NCBI RefSeq assembly: GCF_016648105.1
Contig: NZ_JACVVE010000035.1
Location: 1 to 62,196 of the forward strand
Source: Pseudomonas sp. S31
GTDB lineage: Bacteria > Pseudomonadota > Gammaproteobacteria > Pseudomonadales > Pseudomonadaceae
DNA: 62,196 bases
Direction of reading: 5' to 3'
In this document: positions 1-7,814 of the stretch, one piece after another
How the letters are laid out: every line of letters starts with the position of its first letter
How positions within the stretch are numbered: position 1 is the stretch's first letter
The notes under the pieces: generated by a model
The model's database searches: none
What the model was told of the DNA's origin: nothing
Seen by the model: only the letters and a program-made list of their open reading frames with translations
Made by a program: the position numbers and the translations under genes

Positions 1-167
1 ACCATCGCCCTTAATGCTGGGGTTCGGAAGGTGAGTTCGCCGGACGCTTACGCCAATGTTGCCTGGCAGACAGGAACCTAGATCGTGAGGCACGAACGCA
101 AATCAGCTACGAACTGGGACACGGTCGAATCGATGTGGTCGCGGCTTACATTGGAGGACGGACATGA
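1..167 (+). pseudogene. Tyrosine recombinase (integrase), C-terminal end, apparently frameshifted
   Basis: The frame ending at the TGA at 165-167 encodes a segment with LGHGRID followed by AAYIGGRT. This matches the last conserved box of tyrosine recombinases: LGH-x-x-I, then the catalytic Tyr. The same frame meets a stop at 12-14. Upstream of about position 75, frame 1 looks more protein-like but stops at TAG 79-81. The simplest reading is a 1-nt loss near 70-80, so the gene is probably broken, though most of it lies outside the window. The stop overlaps the ATG of the next gene (ATGA), which indicates translational coupling. The protein would be the integrase of the island that follows. Confidence 0.55.
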
Positions 168-448
168 GCAAGCAATTCGATATGGAATTGTTCTTGGCTG
201 GTGTACTGACTGGGTCGCACGCTACGCGGCAACGCCACTTGCGGCACGCGACGCTTATCCAAGCCGAAATCGCAAATCGCTGGCAGCGAGAGACGCCTTG
301 GGCTTGGCAGAGAAAGCATTTGGCTTGGTACCTAGAAAATCGCATGAGCCAGCGAAGTGACGCGACGCGGTATTACTATTTTCTAACTGCTCGGTTACTT
401 GTTCTTCGATTAGGGAAATCATGGGTATTCCACAGCAAGCGCCAGTAA
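164..448 (+). CDS. Small integrase-associated protein (94 aa)
   Basis: The ATG at 164 overlaps the integrase stop and sits behind GGAGG at about 151-155, so the start is well supported. The protein is basic and rich in Arg, Trp and Tyr, with motifs such as WAWQRKHLAWYL and TRYYYFLTARLL. It resembles small proteins that I recall following integrase genes in Pseudomonas genomic islands, possibly acting as a SAM-like DNA-binding accessory factor. That recollection is not verified. Coupling to the recombinase supports a recombination-accessory role. It ends with no obvious terminator before the convergent HNH gene; 449-540 holds no gene I can see. Confidence 0.6.
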   Translation: MSKQFDMELFLAGVLTGSHATRQRHLRHATLIQAEIANRWQRETPWAWQRKHLAWYLENRMSQRSDATRYYYFLTARLLVLRLGKSWVFHSKRQ

Positions 449-540
449 CTAGCATAACGATGGCTTACAGTAAGCTGAATTGCGAGTGAATCTGTATCGA
501 GTTTTAAATCAAGAACTCTAGGCATTGATCTGTTTCTAGA

Positions 541-1320
541 TCAGGTGCCGAGTAGGAAACGTTCGCGATGCCACCGTAAATATGGCCGATGCTCGTTGGC
601 CACCCAGCGCAATGCCATGCCTGAGTGGATACCAAGAAGGTGCAGATCTTTTGGGGATATACGACCAGCGACCAGCAGATTTCCGTCATCATCAAAGCTG
701 ATCAGAAAGCGATCAAACAATGCATCAAGTTGAGCCGCAAGTAGAAAGCCATTGAAAGAATCCAGCCGTTCGACATCGTCGGCGCATTGCGCCCAAGGCT
801 TGGCGTGACTGGCGCGAAGTGCTTCAGCTACAGTGACGCCGGTCACCGCACAGGCACCGCCCCAGTAGATCATTAGAGCATCTCGATAGAGATTTTGCCC
901 TACGCGCTGGCGTACCAGGCGTTCGACTTCCGTACTTTCGCTTTCGCTCGGCAAGTCTGTTAATGCCTGCGCGACTGCCGTGTGGTAGTCGCGTACAGCC
1001 TGATTCGGTAGCGCCTGTGACAGGCTGGCCGCGCGGCGGAGCAACATCGACAGATTGGCTAGGGTGGGCACGCAGAACGCGCCATCCCCCAACGCCCATG
1101 GCTTAAAACTGCGCAATAACTCCGGCAACAGCGCAGGTGAAGCGGGCTGGAAGCGCACTTCAAAGCCAGCAACCAGCGGCACCATTGTCGCACTACTTCG
1201 GTGACGCGCCGAAGCCAATATCACTGTATCGCCATGTGCGGGCAACACATGCTCGAAACCATTGTCATGGCCTGCTTTCTCGATCAAGGCACGCTGTAGA
1301 GGATTCACTACGACACTCAT
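541..1320 (-). CDS. HNH endonuclease, last gene of the defence operon
   Basis: This 259-aa protein carries a C-terminal HNH_2-type nuclease domain. CAVTG is at residues 157-161, SHAKPW at 171-176 (candidate catalytic His172), Asn190 in the middle and LFD near 201-203, giving the usual H-N-H spacing. The N-terminal 100 residues have no motif I recognise and may bind DNA or partner proteins. Its ATG overlaps the stop of the upstream ATPase gene (ATGA), so the two are translationally coupled. It is the only clear nuclease in the operon and therefore the likely DNA-cutting effector of the helicase/methylase/ATPase system. Stand-alone HNH_2 proteins also occur, but the coupling argues against independence. 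Confidence 0.8.
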   Translation of the reverse strand: MSVVVNPLQRALIEKAGHDNGFEHVLPAHGDTVILASARHRSSATMVPLVAGFEVRFQPASPALLPELLRSFKPWALGDGAFCVPTLANLSMLLRRAASLSQALPNQAVRDYHTAVAQALTDLPSESESTEVERLVRQRVGQNLYRDALMIYWGGACAVTGVTVAEALRASHAKPWAQCADDVERLDSFNGFLLAAQLDALFDRFLISFDDDGNLLVAGRISPKDLHLLGIHSGMALRWVANEHRPYLRWHRERFLLGT

Positions 1321-3266
1321 GTCAACGACTCAGGATCTGCACCCAGACGTCTACGAAGAAGAAGCCCATCCTCGTTATCGGATGAAAGTCTGAGACGCTC
1401 AAAAGACTTGAAATCCTCAGTGGGCTCAGTTGATGTGGTGACAATGTACTGGATCGAATCACTTCCACTCGATGCTACGTGCCTAAGCAAAGACCATAGT
1501 ATGGCCTCGCTCATTTCCGCCTCGCGAGGTGAGTCATGCAGAAGGAATCCAGGATGAAAGCTTTCTTCTTTCATGCTGTCTAGTAAGCAGGCGACATCTC
1601 CAGCCAGGATTTCCAAAACCTTGAAAGTCGTTGAATGCGCTGGCCCCATTTGAAATGGGTGATTGCGGTGCTTGTCCTCATCGTTGAAAACGCCCCACCG
1701 GAACGAGGGTAACGATTTAGCAACAGCCTGCATGGTGTCACTGATGACACGGCGACGCCCCTTCACGACCCCACGTTCTTTCTCAAGCTGTATTTGAAGC
1801 TGTTCATGTCGACGCTGGGTCGATTCAAGTTTGCGCTCCACTGCCTCGGTGTCGGTCGACTGTGATCTGCCAGATGCGATGCTTTCGTAATATTCGTAGT
1901 CTTCGATGGCTTCGTCGAGAAGCTGATGTGCTGACAGGGATTGTGCGTATTTTGCATCCAATACGGTATTCTGCTGCTTGATTGCTGCCAGTCGTGCGTC
2001 GGTAGGTGCTGCCTCGTCCTTTAATTCATTCAGCCTGTTGTGCAGAAGCGGCAGCTCGCGTTCAAGAGACTCCTTAGATCGTTGATGCCCTGTGATACGC
2101 TGCTTCCGGTCGATTTGCGTCTGTTCAATGCGCTCAATCACATAGTTGCAATCCTTGAGCAAACGATTGCCTGCATCGCAGCGTGTTGACAACCGTTGTT
2201 GCAGTGACGAAGCCTCGTTTTGCAACTCTTCTACTCGCTGTATATCTCCAGCAATCAATGCCTCCACTTGCTCAATCTCGTTGGCGAGTAGTTCCATGAG
2301 GCTTTTTATTGGCGCGCGTCCTTCCACCCATACCTGATGATCTGCTGCGAGACTTTGTCTTTCAGCCTCGATTGCCCGCAGTTCCTGCTGATAGGCCTCA
2401 TGCCGTTGCCTGGCGAAATTGATCAAGTTTGGATGCTCAAGCAGGCCATCCTGCCGAAACGGAGTAGCGCCAGGGGCACTGAGGCGACGAGTCAATTGGC
2501 GGCGTACGTGTTTCAGCAAGCGCGAATGCTCTTCACGCAATGCTTGCAGCTGTGATTTTTGCTCCTCCATCTCCTTCGCTGCGCTATCCAGATCGCGCAT
2601 TGTCGTAGCGTTGAGTAACAGGCCCAGCACGATTTGCATGAGTGCCGCAGGGGACTTCGCTGGTAGGCTGAATCCAACTCCATCAGCGCGCCACTGGTAA
2701 TAATTGTGGTAACGAGTGTTCTGGTCACGGGAACACCAAGCCAGAATCTGATGCCACGCGATGGATTGTTTCGACGCTGGTAGATGTTGAACGGGCAGAA
2801 TCTCGACTAGATGCCGGCGTAGCGCAGTTTGGTAGGCGTTGAATTCGTTTTCGGCATTACCTGTGGCCAATTGTCGCCAATTGGCTGTACGTGATGCTCG
2901 GTAGTGTTTCTGGTGCAACCATGGCTTCAGAACAATCCAGACTTCACCTCCGATATGAACACGGGCTGCTACTGCGCCTTTCTTCAATTCACGACTGTTC
3001 AACAACTCATCGCGTAAGGTCGAGCCGCTCGACCAGAGCGGATCATCCAGTACAAAACGCAGCAACTGGCAGAATGCTGTTTTACCGACGCCATGCCCCG
3101 AGCTGCCTGATCCTGGTGGAGATACGATTAGGTTCAGCCCGCACTGCAAGGAAATTTCGCGCAACGGCTGCTGCGCTGTCAGGGAGTCCAGCAGCCACAG
3201 CGTTTCCACCCAGAGGCGTGGTCTGGCATGGCTTTTCGCTGGAATGGCTGCGTTATCCATAGGCAT
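1317..3266 (-). CDS. SMC/RecN-like coiled-coil P-loop ATPase
   Basis: This 649-aa protein has a Walker A-like GHGVGKT at residues 57-63. A long, charged, Gln/Glu-rich region (about 220-490) predicts coiled coil. A C-terminal FLLHDSPRE segment has the Walker B/D-loop form seen in DUF2326- and RecN-like ATPases. This head-coil-head layout suggests a DNA- or complex-organising ATPase that gates the HNH nuclease encoded next. The start ATG directly follows the methylase stop, with GGAG inside the methylase 3' end as ribosome site; a second ATG lies two codons later. I do not recognise a named family with certainty. Confidence 0.75.
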   Translation of the reverse strand: MPMDNAAIPAKSHARPRLWVETLWLLDSLTAQQPLREISLQCGLNLIVSPPGSGSSGHGVGKTAFCQLLRFVLDDPLWSSGSTLRDELLNSRELKKGAVAARVHIGGEVWIVLKPWLHQKHYRASRTANWRQLATGNAENEFNAYQTALRRHLVEILPVQHLPASKQSIAWHQILAWCSRDQNTRYHNYYQWRADGVGFSLPAKSPAALMQIVLGLLLNATTMRDLDSAAKEMEEQKSQLQALREEHSRLLKHVRRQLTRRLSAPGATPFRQDGLLEHPNLINFARQRHEAYQQELRAIEAERQSLAADHQVWVEGRAPIKSLMELLANEIEQVEALIAGDIQRVEELQNEASSLQQRLSTRCDAGNRLLKDCNYVIERIEQTQIDRKQRITGHQRSKESLERELPLLHNRLNELKDEAAPTDARLAAIKQQNTVLDAKYAQSLSAHQLLDEAIEDYEYYESIASGRSQSTDTEAVERKLESTQRRHEQLQIQLEKERGVVKGRRRVISDTMQAVAKSLPSFRWGVFNDEDKHRNHPFQMGPAHSTTFKVLEILAGDVACLLDSMKEESFHPGFLLHDSPREAEMSEAILWSLLRHVASSGSDSIQYIVTTSTEPTEDFKSFERLRLSSDNEDGLLLRRRLGADPESLT

Positions 3267-6200
3267 CTATCTCCGTTTACGTAGTTCGTCGGAATGCACA
3301 CTCGATGTTACACCTGCTAGTGCTTCCGCCAGGCTGGCTTCATGTTGGCCACGAGCGTCAATCAAGGCGTGAGCTAGCGATTCAGTGCGTTGGTCACCAA
3401 TGATTTCGGCCAGTGCTTCCGGGTTGCGAATGGACAGGGGGGCAGTCACAGCAACGTTCAGCAAAGCACGAAGCCAACTGAAAATGTGCGCCCAACGTTC
3501 CGTGTCTACCTGTGCCAGCCAATCCTGCAACCACTCTGCATGAGGAGTGCCTTCTGGCAGACGTGTTCCCAAAATGCGTCGCAAGCGATTATCTTCACAC
3601 GCCCCGGCTCCCAGGAGTACGTCGCATATTAGGCCAGCCAGCCAATCCTCTGCCTCTGAAGCAGGTGTGCCGCTTTTGACATAAGTTGGATGCGGCATAG
3701 TACGTCGAGCCAATTTGATTTTGGTATTTGTGATCGGCTGCTGTTCTTCCAGCGCATCCCACGCTTCCAGCACCAGCCTTCGGGTGCGATATTCACCGAA
3801 CTCCTTCAGTTCCTTGTTCTTGAGCACGCGGAAGGTTTCGCTAGGGTAGTCTTGGCCCATGACATCGATGGGGTCAAGGATATAGCGGAGTTCGTCACGG
3901 GTAAGGCCGTAGAGTTTGGCGTAGTAAGCATCGAGTTCGGCACGCAGAATGGCGCGACGGTCGGGGTGGAACGCGAAGGGGCGCGCGTTGTAACCCAGAT
4001 CTTGCGCCCAAGCGCTTAGGTCGTGGGCAGTGTAGGTGAGTTCCAGCACTCGCGGAACGATAAAGGCGAGATCGGCTCTGGTGTAGCGGTCGGGCGGCAG
4101 GAAGGGCAACTGCTTCAAGTAAAAGTAGGTCAGCGATGTTCCACCAATTTTCTGGCGAGCGACGTAATCCAAGGCCAGCGCATTAAAGTTGCCCAGTAAT
4201 GCCGCAGAATGCTCAACAGATGGTGACGTTTTTGCGAACCAGAGTGGAGTTTTGTGATTGGCTCCCACCCTAGGTAGCACCGACGCAATCACCGTCCGCT
4301 CATCGGTGGCGCGGCAAATGTCACGCCAGCCCAACAACCAACCCCGCTCCCATTGCCAGGTCACTTGGCCATCACGGTTGCGTTTACACAGGCGTTCTTC
4401 CACTTCCGTGCGGTTGACCCAGTAACGCGGGGTAATGGTGAAGTCGGGGTCGGCTTTTTCGGCAAGGGTCAGGTCGCGGCTGTTGCCGTCGCTGCCATAG
4501 CTGGCCCAGCGGTGGTCGAACTGGTGGATGAGTTTTGCTTCGTATAGCGGCAGGAAATCGTCGGCGTGTTTATCCTTGAACAGGTGACTGTCATTGGACA
4601 TGTGCAGCATGGCCGTGAAGGAAATGCCCCAGGGGTTTTGCGAGGGTTGCAGCAGCTTCGCCTGCTTGCCTGCACCTGCGGTGACGGCATCGCGCATCAG
4701 CACAGGGGCCGCACGATAAAGCTTTTTAGTCAGTTCCGCATCTTGCTCACTGCGGAAAACCGGACAGGTGAGAGTGTTGGGATTGATAAGGCGGAATTCG
4801 TCGGGCGTGAGGGTGAAACGGCGGCGGTCATCTTTGAGGTCGTCAATAACTTTGGCTTGAAACAAGAACTCGGAGCGAGGCGCATCACCCAAGGTGAGTA
4901 AGCAGAATGGATCACGACTATCCGTACTTGGAAACAGTCTACGAATCTCCCAGAATCCCAACAAGCTAGCTAGTCGCTTAGTTTGGCTGATGTGACCGAA
5001 GTACGCCTTGGTGCTGTCGTCGGTGGCAATGCCGGTGGGCACGATAAAGCCGGCACGGCCAGTGTCGGCATGGATTTGTAGGATGGTCTCGGCAAATAGC
5101 GCATAGGTATTCACATCACCCACGCCGGTAAGCGGATAGCGGCCACCGTCGTCGCCTTTGACGTGAGCGAATAGGCTAGCGGCCTCCGCCGTTCGGCGGG
5201 CACTGATAAATTCGCGATATAGACGTTGCTCGGCTTCGTCCTCATGCGCTTCATGGACCTGTTCGGGATAGAGATGGCGCGCCAGCATGCCTTTACTAAG
5301 CCACTGGATGCGCTGGGCGCGCTCGGCCTTGTTGCGGGCTTCGGCCACGTCCCGGTGACGGGTCGCGAAGAATTCTTCTTCCTGCAACTTGATGCGCTCC
5401 CACGGTGGATTACCCAGCACGCAATCGAAGCCGCCTTGGGCAAACACCTGTGGAAAAGCTAGTGGCCAGTGGAACACGCGGGCTTCTTTGCAGGCTTGCT
5501 GGGCGGCCGCCAGTGCGGGCTGCTGGTCGGCAGGCAGTGCACTGCCCACCAGGGTGAGGTAAAGCGTAGCCGTGGTGGGGATAGCTTGGGTGTTGCCTTC
5601 GGTTTTGGGCAGCAGGTAGGCCCCCAGCAGTAGATCAGCGGCCTGGGCCAGCCGGCCGGTGCGGGCGGTATCCAGGTAGCGCTCATAGGTTTGCGCCTTG
5701 ACGGCGATCTGCTCAGTGCTGTCTTCGGGCAAAGCTTCCAGCGCGCGCAATGCGGCGAGGCCTTTGTCGTGTCTCTGCACGAGTTCGGTCTGGCCAAAAG
5801 CGCGCGCGGTGCGCTTTTTTTCCAGGTCTTTGAGCGCGGCAGTATTGGTTTTGGCCAATGCCTTGCACAGTTCCCGATCGTCGCCGCTAAGGGGCTTGAA
5901 GGCGTCCTTGGCAATGCCTTGCTCCAGCACGTTCAGATCGGTCAGCCCCAACAGGGCGTCCCCGACTTGCAGGTGGTGGTCGAGAAAGCCCAGCGGGCGG
6001 CCCTCCTCGTAGCCCTCCAGCCACAGTGCCATACGGGCCAGTTCGATAGCCATGGGGTTGCGATCCACGCCGAAGATGCAGTGGGCCACCACTTCGCGCA
6101 GGGCATGGCGGTAGTCCTGCGGCTGGATGGCGCCTTCCTGCCCGCCTTCGAGGCTGCGCAACTGGGCCAGTTTTTCCGCCAGACGGCGGGCGGCGGCGAG

Positions 6201-7790
6201 CAGGAAGTGGCCGCTGCCGCAGGCCGGGTCGATGACGCGGATGGCGAGCATTGCTGCACTGGGATTGGCTGGGTTGGCGGCCAGGCGCTGTTCGATGACC
6301 GGCTCCAACGCGCTCTTGATAAGTTCCTGCACAAGGCTGTCGGGAGTGTAGTAGCTGCCACTTTTCTTACGGTCGTTGCCTTTAGCAGCACCTTGTTCCG
6401 GCTCAAAGAAGGCAAAAGTTCGTGCCGGTAAATCAACTTCGGGCACCAGCTCCAGCAGGCTTTCATAGACACTGCCCAGCTCCTCTGGCCCCATGTTGCG
6501 GTAATCCACTGGAACTAAGCTCTGGGCTTTGTCGGGTCTGGCCCAGCGTAAGTGTTCTAGGGCTGCCAACACATGAGCATTCTCCAGGCTAGCGCTGTCC
6601 AGATCGGGGCACTGTTCGAGGGAGAACAGGCCGCCCAACGCGGGCAACGCCAGGAGCGGCTCTCCCTGCGCCAGGCCGCGAAAGACGATGCGGATGGCCT
6701 GCCATTGATCGTCGTGCCGGGTACGAGCGCGGCGCTTGAGGCACAGCTCGCGCAGGCGGGCCAGGGCGTAGCCTTCGGCATAGGCGCGGCGGGCAGCCAG
6801 GGACTCGTCACTTTCATCCTGAGGGTGCAGCACGCCACGTTCTTCGACGGTGAAGACGAAGATGAGCCGGTAGATCAGGCGCAGCAATTGCTGGAAGTAG
6901 GCCTCCTTACTCATCGCACCATTGTCCAGAGCAGTGCGCAGGGCGTGGTTGGCGGGGTGTTGCAGGAAGCCCGCGCCGAAGGTCAACAGGGCTTGTTCGA
7001 CGCCATTGCGCAGGCCGTCGCGCACGCGGGTGCCTTCCTGTTGGCCTTCGTTGCGCCAGCGCTCCCAGATACAGGTGCCCTCACTCCCTACCCCTCTCTC
7101 AGAGGGAGAGGGGAGTAACCGCGGCGCGCGGCTGGCATGCAGCAGCCGCCAGATGTTGGCGAATTCGGCATAACGCTGGCCACCGAGTAGGTCAGCGAGA
7201 TCGACCTCCAGATAGCTAGGGCGGGTCAGCGATGCGGCGTCGCGAAGCAGACGCAGTTGTTTACCATTGCTGGCGATGCCCCAGAGATACTCGGGACTGG
7301 CGTTGAGTAGCTCCTGCATAGTCTGAAAGGGAGCTTTTTTGCGACTCCCGCTGCCGATGACGGCAAACCGCGAGTTGGCTTCATCCAGTCCCAAACTGTG
7401 CGGTGCGACCAGTACAGGGAAATGTCCGGCCACAAGGCTGACGGGGTAGTACAGTTCGCCTACCTGCTGCGCTTGTGAAGGTTGCAGGTTGGTATAGCCG
7501 AAGGCGTCACGCAGCAGTTCATGGATAAAGGAGGTCGTGAGCCGTGCGGCATCGAGGTCGGCGCGCTCCATCTGCGCAGCGAAGTGCTGCCACTGGGCGC
7601 AGGCGATCTGGAAGGCGCGACTGTATTCGTCCTTGAGTTTGACTCCCTTGGGGGTGCCGTAGTCGGGCTCTAGCTGTGCGCTGGCACGTCCCTGGGCGGC
7701 TTTTTCTAGTTGGTCAGGCAGGAATAGTCCACCTTCGAGCTTGAGGGTAGGCAGGTTCAGCGTGGCCTGGGTTTTGCGGATGCGTTTCAT
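3267..7790 (-). CDS. Large adenine-N6 DNA methyltransferase (Eco57I/DrmMI-like)
   Basis: This 1507-aa protein has the motifs of gamma-class N6-adenine methyltransferases: YYTP at 480-483, the AdoMet-binding DPACGSGHF at 521-529 and the catalytic NPPW at 794-797. The roughly 450-residue N-terminal part resembles that of type IIG, BREX PglX and DISARM DrmMI enzymes, but I see no clear PD-(D/E)xK nuclease motif in it. The C-terminal 600 residues probably recognise the DNA target. The enzyme likely methylates host DNA at a specific site so that the linked helicase/ATPase/nuclease proteins spare it. It lies 24 nt after the SNF2 gene and abuts the ATPase gene. A palindromic repeat is embedded in frame near residues 226-237. 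Confidence 0.85.
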   Translation of the reverse strand: MKRIRKTQATLNLPTLKLEGGLFLPDQLEKAAQGRASAQLEPDYGTPKGVKLKDEYSRAFQIACAQWQHFAAQMERADLDAARLTTSFIHELLRDAFGYTNLQPSQAQQVGELYYPVSLVAGHFPVLVAPHSLGLDEANSRFAVIGSGSRKKAPFQTMQELLNASPEYLWGIASNGKQLRLLRDAASLTRPSYLEVDLADLLGGQRYAEFANIWRLLHASRAPRLLPSPSERGVGSEGTCIWERWRNEGQQEGTRVRDGLRNGVEQALLTFGAGFLQHPANHALRTALDNGAMSKEAYFQQLLRLIYRLIFVFTVEERGVLHPQDESDESLAARRAYAEGYALARLRELCLKRRARTRHDDQWQAIRIVFRGLAQGEPLLALPALGGLFSLEQCPDLDSASLENAHVLAALEHLRWARPDKAQSLVPVDYRNMGPEELGSVYESLLELVPEVDLPARTFAFFEPEQGAAKGNDRKKSGSYYTPDSLVQELIKSALEPVIEQRLAANPANPSAAMLAIRVIDPACGSGHFLLAAARRLAEKLAQLRSLEGGQEGAIQPQDYRHALREVVAHCIFGVDRNPMAIELARMALWLEGYEEGRPLGFLDHHLQVGDALLGLTDLNVLEQGIAKDAFKPLSGDDRELCKALAKTNTAALKDLEKKRTARAFGQTELVQRHDKGLAALRALEALPEDSTEQIAVKAQTYERYLDTARTGRLAQAADLLLGAYLLPKTEGNTQAIPTTATLYLTLVGSALPADQQPALAAAQQACKEARVFHWPLAFPQVFAQGGFDCVLGNPPWERIKLQEEEFFATRHRDVAEARNKAERAQRIQWLSKGMLARHLYPEQVHEAHEDEAEQRLYREFISARRTAEAASLFAHVKGDDGGRYPLTGVGDVNTYALFAETILQIHADTGRAGFIVPTGIATDDSTKAYFGHISQTKRLASLLGFWEIRRLFPSTDSRDPFCLLTLGDAPRSEFLFQAKVIDDLKDDRRRFTLTPDEFRLINPNTLTCPVFRSEQDAELTKKLYRAAPVLMRDAVTAGAGKQAKLLQPSQNPWGISFTAMLHMSNDSHLFKDKHADDFLPLYEAKLIHQFDHRWASYGSDGNSRDLTLAEKADPDFTITPRYWVNRTEVEERLCKRNRDGQVTWQWERGWLLGWRDICRATDERTVIASVLPRVGANHKTPLWFAKTSPSVEHSAALLGNFNALALDYVARQKIGGTSLTYFYLKQLPFLPPDRYTRADLAFIVPRVLELTYTAHDLSAWAQDLGYNARPFAFHPDRRAILRAELDAYYAKLYGLTRDELRYILDPIDVMGQDYPSETFRVLKNKELKEFGEYRTRRLVLEAWDALEEQQPITNTKIKLARRTMPHPTYVKSGTPASEAEDWLAGLICDVLLGAGACEDNRLRRILGTRLPEGTPHAEWLQDWLAQVDTERWAHIFSWLRALLNVAVTAPLSIRNPEALAEIIGDQRTESLAHALIDARGQHEASLAEALAGVTSSVHSDELRKRR
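7078..7115. repeat. Palindromic repeat embedded in the methyltransferase gene
   Basis: A near-perfect dyad (CCCCTCTC / GAGAGGGG around a short loop) followed by CCCTCACTCCC-type sequence sits inside the coding region. It contributes the low-complexity peptide PSPSERGVGSEG without breaking the frame. The form resembles the short CTCCCTCTCCC...GGGAGAGGG intergenic repeats common in proteobacteria. It looks like an in-frame insertion in a surface loop of the protein. Confidence 0.5.
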
Positions 7791-7814
7791 GGTTGTGCTT
7801 CTCTAGGCCAAAAC

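Noticed and set aside
1..167. Programmed frameshift in the integrase
   Set aside because: No slippery heptamer is visible near 65-82. A simple 1-nt loss or sequence error explains the frames.
85..360. Alternative frame over the integrase tail
   Set aside because: The ATG at 164 with GGAGG gives a better supported gene, and the integrase motif lies in a different frame.
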